Source: Thalassotalea profundi (GTDB lineage Bacteria; Pseudomonadota; Gammaproteobacteria; Enterobacterales; Alteromonadaceae). From it: a stretch of DNA of 64,000 bases. The notes below the pieces were generated by a model. That model made no database searches, was not told the origin of the DNA, and was given only the letters and a program-made list of their open reading frames with translations. Below are positions 33,169-41,522 of the stretch, in pieces. Every line of letters begins with the position of its first letter. The stretch's first letter is position 1. A program made the translations under genes and the position numbers. Location of the stretch: the NCBI RefSeq assembly GCF_014653195.1, contig NZ_BNAH01000001.1, forward strand, positions 143,323-207,322, read 5' to 3'.

Positions 33169-34668
33169 TTATTGAGTTATTGGGGTATCCGTTACAGGTG
33201 CAATATAATTGTGCGGAATACTGATAGTAAAAGTAGTGCCTTGGTTTACTTTGCTTTTTGCTGAAATCGTACCGCCATGGCGTTCTACTATTCGTCGACA
33301 TACCGCTAAGCCAATGCCTGTACCTTTATAGGTTGCTCTAGCATGCAGGCGTTGAAACGGTACAAATATTTTATCTTCAAACGCTTGTTCAAAGCCTATA
33401 CCATTATCGCTAATTACAATAGTGTGCCATAAGGTTTCTGTTCTTAAAATAGGATCAAAAACTGACTCATTATGATGACTTATGGTTATTTTAGGTGAAA
33501 TATCATTTTGTCTGAATTTTATCGCATTACTGAGCAAATTGAGTAGAACTTGCGTGAGCTGTGTCACATCACCATTAATTTCAGGTAAGTTATCGTAAGT
33601 TATTACGGCGTTACTTTCTTCTATGGCGACTTCTAAATCATCAACGACATCATCAATTATCTTATTTAGTGATACGCTAACAAACTTATTTCCTCGCGTA
33701 TTAATTCTTGAGTACTCTAATAAATCGTTAATTAAATTAGACATACGCTCAGCTGCGTTACGCATGCGCTCAATAAAGTCGAGCCCACGTTCATCGATTA
33801 CGTCACTGTAACTTGTTGCTAATCTGTCGCCAAAAGCTCTTATTTTCCGAAGCGGTTCTTGTAAGTCGTGAGAAGCTACAAAAGCAAAATCTTCTAATTC
33901 TCTATTACTTCTTGCTAATTCTTCGGAGTAAATGGTTAATTCTTTGGTGCGTAAATTAACTTTTTCTGCTAATTCTTCATTTTTTGTTTCGAGGGATTGA
34001 CGGTAAAATAATTCAGTTCTGCTATTTATATGAACTAATACGCCTATACCAACGAGTAATAGAAAACTCGTAATAGCAGAGATGCTAAACGTAAATTTAG
34101 CTTCTTTTTCAATGGCTTCTAATTTTTTATATAAATTATTACGGTACAGCACTTCACTTGTTTTAATTTCATTAAAAAGCTGAACTAAGTTTTTGTACAA
34201 GGTTCTCCCACGACCGTTCATAACCATAGTCAATGCACGTTTTTCTTTATCGTCTAGTGCAAGATCAACGGTATCGCTGAGCTCTATCATCTTCATTTCA
34301 ACAAGGTTTGAAAGTTCTGCTATTTTTTCTTCTTGGCTTTCAATATCTGAATTTAATGTATTTACTAATTTGATTTGCTTAATTACTTGTCCAATAGCAT
34401 CTTGATATGGCTGTAAATAATCTTCGTTTTTAGTTAGTAGATAACCACGTTGCCCTGTTTCTGCTGATATCACTAAGTTATGAAGTTTATCTAAACTTAA
34501 AATGATTTCGCCTGTATTAGTGATACCTTTTTGGGTTATGGAAAGATCATCTATGGTTTTTAACGCTAAAATAATGTTTATTACAATAACACCCACCACA
34601 ATAGAGAAAATTAATCCCCAAGATATCTTTTTATTCTCTAACAGTTTTTCTATATAGCTCATACTCAC
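33169..34668 (-). CDS. CHASE3-domain membrane histidine kinase
   Basis: A 499-residue sensor kinase. Two membrane helices (about 18-38 and 193-213) flank a periplasmic CHASE3 domain with its hallmark SAETGQRGYLLT. A coiled coil (about 225-260) leads to HisKA with His267 (FVASHDLQEPLRKI) and HATPase (SDNGIGFE; GTGIGLAVC). The HDLQEP H-box is that of the phytochrome-like kinase class that partners Rcp1-type regulators, and such a regulator is the next gene. The signal is unknown. Confidence 0.93.
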   Translation of the reverse strand: MSMSYIEKLLENKKISWGLIFSIVVGVIVINIILALKTIDDLSITQKGITNTGEIILSLDKLHNLVISAETGQRGYLLTKNEDYLQPYQDAIGQVIKQIKLVNTLNSDIESQEEKIAELSNLVEMKMIELSDTVDLALDDKEKRALTMVMNGRGRTLYKNLVQLFNEIKTSEVLYRNNLYKKLEAIEKEAKFTFSISAITSFLLLVGIGVLVHINSRTELFYRQSLETKNEELAEKVNLRTKELTIYSEELARSNRELEDFAFVASHDLQEPLRKIRAFGDRLATSYSDVIDERGLDFIERMRNAAERMSNLINDLLEYSRINTRGNKFVSVSLNKIIDDVVDDLEVAIEESNAVITYDNLPEINGDVTQLTQVLLNLLSNAIKFRQNDISPKITISHHNESVFDPILRTETLWHTIVISDNGIGFEQAFEDKIFVPFQRLHARATYKGTGIGLAVCRRIVERHGGTISAKSKVNQGTTFTISIPHNYIAPVTDTPITQ

Positions 34669-34686
34669 AAGGTACCTGTATTTAAC

Positions 34687-34917
34687 TTAGCTTTTAGATG
34701 TTTTAGAAAGTTGTTCAAGGGTTTGGCTACATTCTTGGCACGAAGTAATAATTTTATTAGCGGCATCCACTGCTTTATCTATTGGCATACCACTTTCTAG
34801 CACGAGCTTTATCATTTCTGCTTGCATTGATATTCTATTTAATGGGCCTCTAGCATCATGAATAAGCTGATTTAAATTGGACTCATTTGCTTCATTATCA
34901 TTATGTTGACTACTCAT
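34687..34917 (-). CDS. Orphan HisKA (DHp) phospho-acceptor protein lacking an ATPase domain
   Basis: A 76-residue protein made only of a histidine-kinase dimerisation hairpin: helix 1 with the H-box His20 in IHDARGPLNRIS, a turn near SGMPIDK, and helix 2 (AANKIITSCQECSQTLEQL). No HATPase follows before the stop codon, and the next gene has its own complete kinase. The start is the ATG 6 nt after TTGGAG; a TTG 12 bp upstream overlaps that site and is unlikely. It lies 18-19 bp from both neighbours in the operon. It could act as a phosphotransfer protein or as a dominant partner of a kinase; this is inference. Confidence 0.75.
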   Translation of the reverse strand: MSSQHNDNEANESNLNQLIHDARGPLNRISMQAEMIKLVLESGMPIDKAVDAANKIITSCQECSQTLEQLSKTSKS

Positions 34918-34936
34918 GTGTGTCTCCAATCATTGT

Positions 34937-36301
34937 TTATTCTTCAAAATCTCCGTAGGCATGTAAACGGTTATAAAGGGTTTTTATGCTGATCCCTAAC
35001 ATTTTTGCCGCATGTGATTTATTTCCGTCAACATCTTCAAGGGTAACTTTAATTAACTCTCTTTCTACATCTTCAATGGTACGACCCGCACTTAAGCTGT
35101 GTTGTTTTTCTGAGATAGAAGAAAAGGGGGAACGGAAGTCTTTTGGCAATTCCAAAGTAGTGCCCTCAGGATCTGCCATAATAAAAGCGCGATGAATAGC
35201 ATGACGCATTTCTCTGATATTTCCAGGCCAGTCATAATCGGTTAAACGCTGTATTTGTTCGGCGCTCCATTGATAATGTCGATGGTATTCTTCATTTAAC
35301 TCGTTAAGAAATGCTGCTGCAAGCAAAGGAATGTCATCTTTGCGTTTTCGTAATGGCGGAATATTAATAGGAAAAACGGCTAAGCGAAAATAGATGTCTT
35401 CTCTTAAAACTTTGCTTTGTGCAATTTCTTCAATTGAGCGGTTACTTGCTGAGATAACGCGACAATTAACTTCAATCTCTTTTGTTCCACCTAAGGGGGT
35501 TACACGATTAGTTTCTAACACTCGAAGTAGATTAGGCTGCATATCAATCGGCATTTCAGTTATTTCATCTAGAAATAATGTGCCATTACCTGCGCGTAAA
35601 AAGACACCATCTTTTTTACTAATAGCGCCGGTAAATGCGCCTTTTTCATGCCCAAATAACTCACTGGCAATTAAATCTTTCGCTAATGCGCCACAGTTGG
35701 TGGCGACTAATGGCGTTTTTGTATTGCTTGCTGCATGAATAGCTTGTGCCACTAATTCTTTACCCACACCACTTTCACCTAATAGCATTACATTAGCTTT
35801 AGTTAACGCGATACGAGAAATCATCTTATACATTTCCTGCATCGCTTCAGATTCCCCAATAAGACAACCAAAATGCTTGTTGGATAAATTACTGTTTGAT
35901 TTTTTAGGTTGGCTTGGTGTTGACTCTCTTGATAAGGCTTTTTCTAAATCTTCACGTTGCAAAGGTTTAGCAATATAGTTAACTTTTGGGCCACATAATC
36001 CCGCTAATAAGCCTTTAACTAATGGGTGCCCAGTAATTAGCGTAATATAAGGATCGTGTTGAGACTTTTTAAGATAGTCTATTAAATGTAAGCCACTTCC
36101 GTCAGGTAGCATAAAGTCTAAAAAGATATGATCAAAGGTATTATTTTCTAGCCATTCGTAAGCTTCTTTCAAGGAATTTGCTGTACAAATATCATGACCT
36201 AAAAATTCAATGATATGACAGGCGACCTCAGTAAACTCTACATCATCATCCACTAATAATATTTTTAACACTTTGCTCCCCCGAGCGGTTTCATTAAGCA
36301 T
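34937..36301 (-). CDS. NtrC-family sigma-54 response regulator
   Basis: A 454-residue enhancer-binding protein. Receiver domain (about 12-125, Asp62), AAA+ domain (about 145-380) with Walker A GESGVGKE (175-182), the sigma-54 contact loop GAFTGA (221-226), Walker B LFLDEI, and Arg-finger region FRLAVFPI. A Fis-type helix-turn-helix lies at about 425-446 (GNKSHAAKMLGISIKTLYNRL). It is the first gene of the phosphorelay operon. A sigma-54 promoter lies before the DUF1328 gene just beyond the operon's end and is its best candidate target. Confidence 0.94.
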   Translation of the reverse strand: MLNETARGSKVLKILLVDDDVEFTEVACHIIEFLGHDICTANSLKEAYEWLENNTFDHIFLDFMLPDGSGLHLIDYLKKSQHDPYITLITGHPLVKGLLAGLCGPKVNYIAKPLQREDLEKALSRESTPSQPKKSNSNLSNKHFGCLIGESEAMQEMYKMISRIALTKANVMLLGESGVGKELVAQAIHAASNTKTPLVATNCGALAKDLIASELFGHEKGAFTGAISKKDGVFLRAGNGTLFLDEITEMPIDMQPNLLRVLETNRVTPLGGTKEIEVNCRVISASNRSIEEIAQSKVLREDIYFRLAVFPINIPPLRKRKDDIPLLAAAFLNELNEEYHRHYQWSAEQIQRLTDYDWPGNIREMRHAIHRAFIMADPEGTTLELPKDFRSPFSSISEKQHSLSAGRTIEDVERELIKVTLEDVDGNKSHAAKMLGISIKTLYNRLHAYGDFEE

Positions 36302-36598
36302 AAAGTAACATATTGTCGAGGTTGAGTCTTTAATCTTGTTTTCAAAGGTTTTATTTAAAGTTCAGCTGTTTATATTATTTTTTTCTTTTCAACAATCTGC
36401 TTTTAAATCTGCACTTATCTAGTTCAATATTTTATTGTCCTGTTGCAATGCTATTAAATTAATGAACATATTTAACTGTTACTAGCAAAGTTGGCTGTAG
36501 CGAAACTGTAATTTTAATTGAGTTATTTTGTCATATTTCCTGCTTAGAGTTTAGTTACTACGTCTAAAACATAGCTTATATAATAAAAAAGGAAATAT

Positions 36599-38164
36599 AT
36601 GAAACACACAACATTAACTTTGGCACTTATCACCACCTTAATTTTAACTGCATGCGCTGATGATGGTGAACAAGGGGAAACAGGTACACCAGGAGATGCT
36701 GGTTTAAATAGTTTACTCGATCATGAAGTATTAATGTTAGGAAATGAAGACTGTTTTTTTGGTGGTTTAAAAGTTACTTCAGGTCTAGACACTAATGGTG
36801 ACAATGTATTAGCTGATTCTGAAGTCAGTAACACTACGACTCAATGTAATGCAAATTCTATAGGTAGTTCAGGTTCATCACTCCCTTATACTGTAATGCG
36901 CTCTGATATTGATAATGGCGCAATACCAGGTACTTTTATGGAAATTAGAAATGGGGGCTTTGGATCAGATATGGTTGCGCACCCGACTAATTCAACCCAA
37001 TTTTATGCTTTAACTGATCGTGGTCCTAATGCTGTCTTTACTGGTGAACAAGGTACAGGAAAGAAATTTCCAACACCAGATTATACACCTAGAATAGGTT
37101 TATTTGAGCTACAAGACAACGGTGATGTGAAAAAGATAAAAGAAATTTTATTAAAGCGTCCAAATGGCACCATGATTACTGGCCTACCAAATACGTCAGC
37201 TCTGGGGGGAACAGGTGAAACGCCATATGATGCAAATGGGGATGTAATCCTTGAAAATATGAGTTTACCGTTTGATGAAGCAACTAATCCCATTAAATTA
37301 GATGATTACGGATTAGATGGAGAAGGTTTAGTTGCGTTATCAGATGGAACGTTTTGGATAAGTGATGAGTATGGCCCCCATATTGTCCATTTTAATGCCG
37401 AAGGTGTTGAGATTGGTCGTATTAATGCTTTTAGTTCAGATAACCGAAATGTTTTTACCTTACCGGCTGAATTTGCAAATCGTCGTGCTAATAGAGGCAT
37501 GGAAGGATTAGCGGTAACACCTGATGAAAAAACATTAGTGGGTATCATGCAATCAACTATGTACAACCCGAGCAGTGCAGTTAAAGTCAACGATATTGTT
37601 CGATTAGTGACAATTAGCTTAATCGATGGCAGTGTAAGCCAATATCTTTACAAGCAAGAAAAAACACAAAATTCACAATCAGGTATAGTTGCATTAAGTG
37701 ATACTGAATTTGTTGTTATTGAACGAGATGGTAGCTTTTACAACCAAGACAATTCAGCCATGAAGCACTTATATAAAATTGATATCAGTAATGCGACAGA
37801 CATTGAGACGATTTCAGCTTCCGATAATATAACGCAAGATGAAACTCTTGGTTTATTAATTGATGGTAAAACGCTCGAAGAAGTAACCATATCAGCTGAT
37901 GGATGGGATGTGTTAGCCAATGCAGGGATTGAAATCATTACTAAATCATTACTTGTAGATTTAGTTGCAGAAACGGGTTATCCACATGACAAACTAGAAG
38001 GTATCTGGTTAATTAACGACAGCACCATTGGTGTAATAAATGACGATGATTTTGCAACTTGGGTGACTGGAGGTGTGCTTGAGCAGAAGTACCTTGATGC
38101 AGGACAAACCGTTATAGATGCTAATCGTTTATATATTATTGAAAATGTAAATATAGTTGATTAA
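36599..38164 (+). CDS. Lipoprotein with phytase-like esterase domain
   Basis: A 521-residue lipoprotein (lipobox LTAC, Cys19). After the anchor comes a short collagen-like stretch (GEQGETGTPGDAG) and a small Cys-containing module with GLDTNGDNVLADSEV (a DUF7151-like, calcium-type loop), then from about residue 95 a beta-propeller of the 'esterase-like activity of phytase' family: GGFGSDMVAHP, YALTDRGPN, GLDGEGLVALSDGTFWISDEYGP and GMEGLAVTPDEKTL. It may hydrolyse phosphate or carboxyl esters at the cell surface. The enzyme class is by family only. A 32-bp perfect palindrome follows. Confidence 0.82.
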   Translation: MKHTTLTLALITTLILTACADDGEQGETGTPGDAGLNSLLDHEVLMLGNEDCFFGGLKVTSGLDTNGDNVLADSEVSNTTTQCNANSIGSSGSSLPYTVMRSDIDNGAIPGTFMEIRNGGFGSDMVAHPTNSTQFYALTDRGPNAVFTGEQGTGKKFPTPDYTPRIGLFELQDNGDVKKIKEILLKRPNGTMITGLPNTSALGGTGETPYDANGDVILENMSLPFDEATNPIKLDDYGLDGEGLVALSDGTFWISDEYGPHIVHFNAEGVEIGRINAFSSDNRNVFTLPAEFANRRANRGMEGLAVTPDEKTLVGIMQSTMYNPSSAVKVNDIVRLVTISLIDGSVSQYLYKQEKTQNSQSGIVALSDTEFVVIERDGSFYNQDNSAMKHLYKIDISNATDIETISASDNITQDETLGLLIDGKTLEEVTISADGWDVLANAGIEIITKSLLVDLVAETGYPHDKLEGIWLINDSTIGVINDDDFATWVTGGVLEQKYLDAGQTVIDANRLYIIENVNIVD

Positions 38165-38173
38165 AGCGTAATT

Positions 38174-38205
38174 AACGTTGTTGCGATATATATCGCAACA
38201 ACGTT
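38174..38205 (+). terminator. 32-bp perfect palindrome, probable terminator
   Basis: Both 16-bp arms (one begins AACGTTGTTGCG) are fully complementary without a spacer. It lies 10 bp past the phytase-like gene and 44 bp before the convergent sulfur operon. Only GTCATTAAAAAA follows, no T run on this strand; on the opposite strand TACGCTTT follows. It could end transcription from both sides. Confidence 0.55.
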
Positions 38206-38248
38206 GTCATTAAAAAATGCACTCTGCTAATCAGGGAAGTGTTAACAA

Positions 38249-38656
38249 CTAATATGTATTTATTGTTGACGAGACATCAAACCCAATATTCTTCGCTTTA
38301 TCAATAACATACTCCTTACCAAGAGTGTTCATTTTGCTTAATGCCCAAAGATTGACCGCTCTGTTTCCCGAACGACAAAAAATTAATATTGGCTTTTTCA
38401 TTGTATCTAATAATTGTTCAAATTCATGAATATTCGTTTGAGAATATATCCCTGGCGCTATTGGTAAATATGCGTATTCAATACCACTTGCTTGAAACTC
38501 ATATGAAATCTCATTTGACAGGGGTTGATTGACTTCCTCATTATCCGGTCTATTATTCATAACCGAGCGAATACCGAGTTTTTTTATTGTGTTAATATCA
38601 CCAAGTGAAATCTGATCTGCGATATATATCTGTGTATTAAGTTGTTTTACTTTCAT
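38249..38656 (-). CDS. DUF442/TIGR01244-family phosphatase-like sulfurtransferase
   Basis: A 135-residue protein with the tyrosine-phosphatase-like fold and the loop CRSGNRA (Cys94 to Arg99). In many bacteria this domain is fused to, or encoded beside, the Blh persulfide dioxygenase, and is thought to handle sulfane sulfur. Here it is last of a run of three tightly spaced genes with a sulfite exporter and the MBL dioxygenase, which supports that role. Confidence 0.87.
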   Translation of the reverse strand: MKVKQLNTQIYIADQISLGDINTIKKLGIRSVMNNRPDNEEVNQPLSNEISYEFQASGIEYAYLPIAPGIYSQTNIHEFEQLLDTMKKPILIFCRSGNRAVNLWALSKMNTLGKEYVIDKAKNIGFDVSSTINTY

Positions 38657-38670
38657 AACTACCTCTGATG

Positions 38671-39444
38671 TTAAAACAAACCACGACTCGAATTTATTAA
38701 GATAAAAATAGCCATCAAAAATAAAAGTAGTGCGAACGTTTTTTTGAGTTTCTCTTGAGATATGTTCGAGGATATTTTGTGACCAAATAGGCTACTAATA
38801 GCGCCGATAAAGGCAAATATAGCGATGACTTGCCAGTCGAAATTTATATTATTTACACTTGCCAATGAATAATAGTTAATAAAGCCACTAGTTGACTGTA
38901 ACGTGATAATGGATAAACTTGTTGCAACCGCGTTTAGCATGTTCATTCGTGTAAAAAAAAGTAATGCAGGAACAATTAAAAAGCCGCCACCGACACCAAC
39001 GAGCCCAGTGATACTTCCTACAACAACACCGATAATCACTAATTTAAGCGCGGAATGAGACTCCAACTTTTCATGAGCAATATCAGCTTTAGGTTTAAGC
39101 ATAGAAGCTGCGGACAGTAACATGATCACCGCGAAAAGCGTTAGTTGTTCAGGCCCTGTTAAATATACTGAAAGGCCTGCTGATATATAACTTGCCAGCA
39201 TGCTTGGTATACCAAACTGAAGTACTACAGGCCATTGGATCATTTTTTGTTGTTGATATTTCAACATACCAGAAAAACTAATTAATCCGACTATAGCAAG
39301 TGAACTTGCTATTGCTGTTTTTTCATCTTGCCCAACAATATAGGTTAATGCTGGCGTTGTTAAAATGGCGCCACCAGAACCCAACAGCCCTAAACTTAGG
39401 CCAATAAAAATGGCTGCAATGATGATAAAAAATAGTTCTAACAT
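38671..39444 (-). CDS. TauE/SafE (TSUP) family sulfite/sulfur-anion exporter
   Basis: A 257-residue membrane protein of about eight helices in two repeats, with the family's glycine-rich turns LGLLGSGGAILTTPAL and ITGLVGVGGGFLIVPAL. Flanked by the MBL persulfide dioxygenase gene (6 bp) and the DUF442 gene (14 bp), it most likely exports the sulfite that the dioxygenase makes. Confidence 0.9.
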   Translation of the reverse strand: MLELFFIIIAAIFIGLSLGLLGSGGAILTTPALTYIVGQDEKTAIASSLAIVGLISFSGMLKYQQQKMIQWPVVLQFGIPSMLASYISAGLSVYLTGPEQLTLFAVIMLLSAASMLKPKADIAHEKLESHSALKLVIIGVVVGSITGLVGVGGGFLIVPALLFFTRMNMLNAVATSLSIITLQSTSGFINYYSLASVNNINFDWQVIAIFAFIGAISSLFGHKISSNISQEKLKKTFALLLFLMAIFILINSSRGLF

Positions 39445-39450
39445 ATCACT

Positions 39451-40320
39451 CTACTTAAAAGCATTAATAGGTAAAATTAAATAGGGTGAGTCGTTATTTG
39501 TATTTTGTGGGAAGTGACCTGCGCTAATATTAACTTGAACAGAAGGTAAAATTAGTTTTGGTACGGACAAGCCCTTATCTCTTTTATTGCGAAAACTGAC
39601 ATAGTCTTCAAGAGAAATACCCGTATTAATATGAATGTTATGCGCTTTTTGCTCAGCTATAGTACTTTCCCACGCATATTTATCACGACTTTGTGATTTA
39701 TAGTCATGGCCCATAAACACATGAGTGGTATCGGGTAACGCAAACAATTTTTGTATAGAATGATAGAGTGTTGCAGCATCCCCGCCTGGGAAGTCACATC
39801 GTGCGGTACCATAGTCAGGCATGAATAAGGTATCACCTACAAATACATTATCATCTACATGATAACTTAAGCATGCGGGTGTATGACCAGGAGTATGAAT
39901 TACGTCAATGGTAAAACGCCCTAAGTTAAAGGTATCGCCATCATCTAATAGCAGATCAAATTGTCGACCGTCAGTGTTAAAGTCTGAATTTAAGCCATAA
40001 ATAGGTTTAAATATTTTTTGGACATCAACGATATGTTTACCAATTGCAATTTTTCCACCTAATTTTGATTGTAGGTAAGGGGCCGCAGTTAAATGGTCAG
40101 CATGAGCATGAGTTTCTAAAACCCAGATATTGGTCCATTTTTTTTGGTTTATATAGTGAATGATCTCATCAGCCAATTCTGTTGATGTACTTCCTGAGAC
40201 CATGTCGAAGCCTAAAACAGAATCAATAATTGCGCATTCTTTTGCGTCCGTATCTGCAATAACATAAGTTGCTGTATTTGTTATCTCATCAAAAAAACAT
40301 TTTATTGCTAACTTTTTCAT
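39451..40320 (-). CDS. Persulfide dioxygenase-like MBL-fold hydrolase (Blh/ETHE1 type)
   Basis: A 289-residue metallo-beta-lactamase-fold protein. The metal motif is HAHADH (71-76), followed by HTPGHTPA and FMGHDY with further His ligands. DSVLGFDMVSGS near the N terminus and FPGGDAATLYHSIQ are typical of the Blh branch, which oxidises glutathione persulfide to sulfite with one iron. It lies between peroxiredoxin and TauE genes in a detoxification operon. Unlike classical bigR operons, no ArsR-type repressor gene is adjacent. Confidence 0.88.
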   Translation of the reverse strand: MKKLAIKCFFDEITNTATYVIADTDAKECAIIDSVLGFDMVSGSTSTELADEIIHYINQKKWTNIWVLETHAHADHLTAAPYLQSKLGGKIAIGKHIVDVQKIFKPIYGLNSDFNTDGRQFDLLLDDGDTFNLGRFTIDVIHTPGHTPACLSYHVDDNVFVGDTLFMPDYGTARCDFPGGDAATLYHSIQKLFALPDTTHVFMGHDYKSQSRDKYAWESTIAEQKAHNIHINTGISLEDYVSFRNKRDKGLSVPKLILPSVQVNISAGHFPQNTNNDSPYLILPINAFK

Positions 40321-40394
40321 TTATTACTCCTTAGTGCGTTTCAAACGGTTAAATAAGCGCCTTAATCATAATTAAAGCGCTATTTACAATGGGC

Positions 40395-41054
40395 CTATAA
40401 GGACTTTTTACTAAAGTACCAGTCAGTATATTCGTAGCCTTCTTGTGCACGCTGGTTAGCTTCTTCAACGGTTTTTGGTGGTGGAACAATCACTTTATCT
40501 CCAGCTTTCCAGCCTTCTGGTGTTGCTATACCATTTTGGTCTGATGTTTGTAGAGCAGACAATAATCTTAGGAACTCTGGAATCGAGCGACCATTAGACA
40601 TTGGGTAATATACCATTGCTCTTAAAACGCCATCAGGGTCTATTAAAAAAGTAGAGCGAACGGCTGAGGTATCACTTGCACCAGGCTGTATCATGCCGTA
40701 GTCATTAGCTACTTTCATTGACAAGTCATCGATAATAGGGAACTGAATATCAACACCAAAGTTATCTTTGATATTTTTTACCCAAGCGATGTGTGAAAAA
40801 ATTGAATCAATAGATAAACCTAATAGGTCACAGTTTAAAGCTTGAAACTCTTCGTAAAGATTTGAAAATGCCATAAATTCAGTGCTACACACTGGAGTAA
40901 AATCAGCTGGGTGTGAAAATAATATTAACCAACGTCCTTTATAATCACTTAGTGATTTCATGCCGTGTGTCGTATTAGCTGTAAAGTCTGGAGCAGCTTC
41001 GTTTAATCTAGGAAAAGGCGTGTTATTGGTTGATTCGATTGTGTCATTATTCAT
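40395..41054 (-). CDS. Peroxiredoxin of the Prx6/AhpC type
   Basis: A 219-residue thiol peroxidase. Peroxidatic Cys56 in HPADFTPVCSTEF, with Pro49/Thr53 of the active-site motif and Arg in AVRSTFLIDPDG. The long C-terminal arm (EGWKAGDKVIVPPP) is typical of the Prx6 group. Cys88-like LNCD is not at a known resolving position, so it may be 1-Cys and need glutathione or another thiol. First gene of the sulfur operon, so it may reduce peroxides or polysulfides produced with persulfides. Confidence 0.9.
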   Translation of the reverse strand: MNNDTIESTNNTPFPRLNEAAPDFTANTTHGMKSLSDYKGRWLILFSHPADFTPVCSTEFMAFSNLYEEFQALNCDLLGLSIDSIFSHIAWVKNIKDNFGVDIQFPIIDDLSMKVANDYGMIQPGASDTSAVRSTFLIDPDGVLRAMVYYPMSNGRSIPEFLRLLSALQTSDQNGIATPEGWKAGDKVIVPPPKTVEEANQRAQEGYEYTDWYFSKKSL

Positions 41055-41522
41055 GATTTTTCTCTCTATTTAGTTGTAAATAAGTGTTTGTTTAAAATTT
41101 GATTAACATGTAGCTCATAAGCTTAATCTTTTTATTAACACTGTCTAATTTAGCTTTCACTTTATTAGCTTTTTCTAATATAGTGAGTATACGCTTTGAT
41201 AATTAAATATCAAATTAAATAAAATCGAAGATAGCAATCTAAAAAACTGATTGATGACTCACGATTGAATATTATGGTGTGGTCACTTTACTGGTTGCAT
41301 GTTACCGAGGTAATAAAATTAAAGAGGTTAGGCATTGAGGCTTACTTTGGTGAAAAAAACATCAAAAAAGCGATATTAAATAGGGTAGTGCGATTAAATG
41401 CTGTATACTGCGCGACCTTATTATTTTGAGTCTTTTTGTTGTCGACTGTAGATCTTGCAGTAATTTAACAACTGCCATTCAAAAACTATTAGCATTTACG
41501 AGCAACACCAAGGAATACCTTT
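41055..41522. other. Divergent intergenic region with a palindrome
   Basis: A 468-bp gap holding the promoters of the peroxiredoxin operon (minus) and ybiT (plus). A TATACT box at 41404-41409 may serve ybiT. A 20-bp palindrome (TTTGATA-N6-TATCAAA, 41195-41214) is the only clear operator-like element. No ORF is convincing. Confidence 0.5.
41195..41214. promoter_or_regulatory. Candidate operator of the sulfur operon
   Basis: Perfect 7-bp arms TTTGATA and TATCAAA separated by ATTAAA, about 140 bp upstream of the peroxiredoxin start. AT-rich palindromes of this type are bound by ArsR/BigR-like or MarR-like repressors, but AT-richness makes chance occurrence possible. Confidence 0.35.

Noticed and set aside
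38249..38656. Protein tyrosine phosphatase
   Set aside because: The CRSGNRA loop alone would allow it, but the sequence type and the neighbouring persulfide dioxygenase and TauE genes fit the DUF442 sulfur family better.
41404..41409. Full sigma-70 promoter for ybiT
   Set aside because: TATACT is a fair -10 box but no -35 hexamer fits at 16-18 bp, so I mention it only within the intergenic entry.
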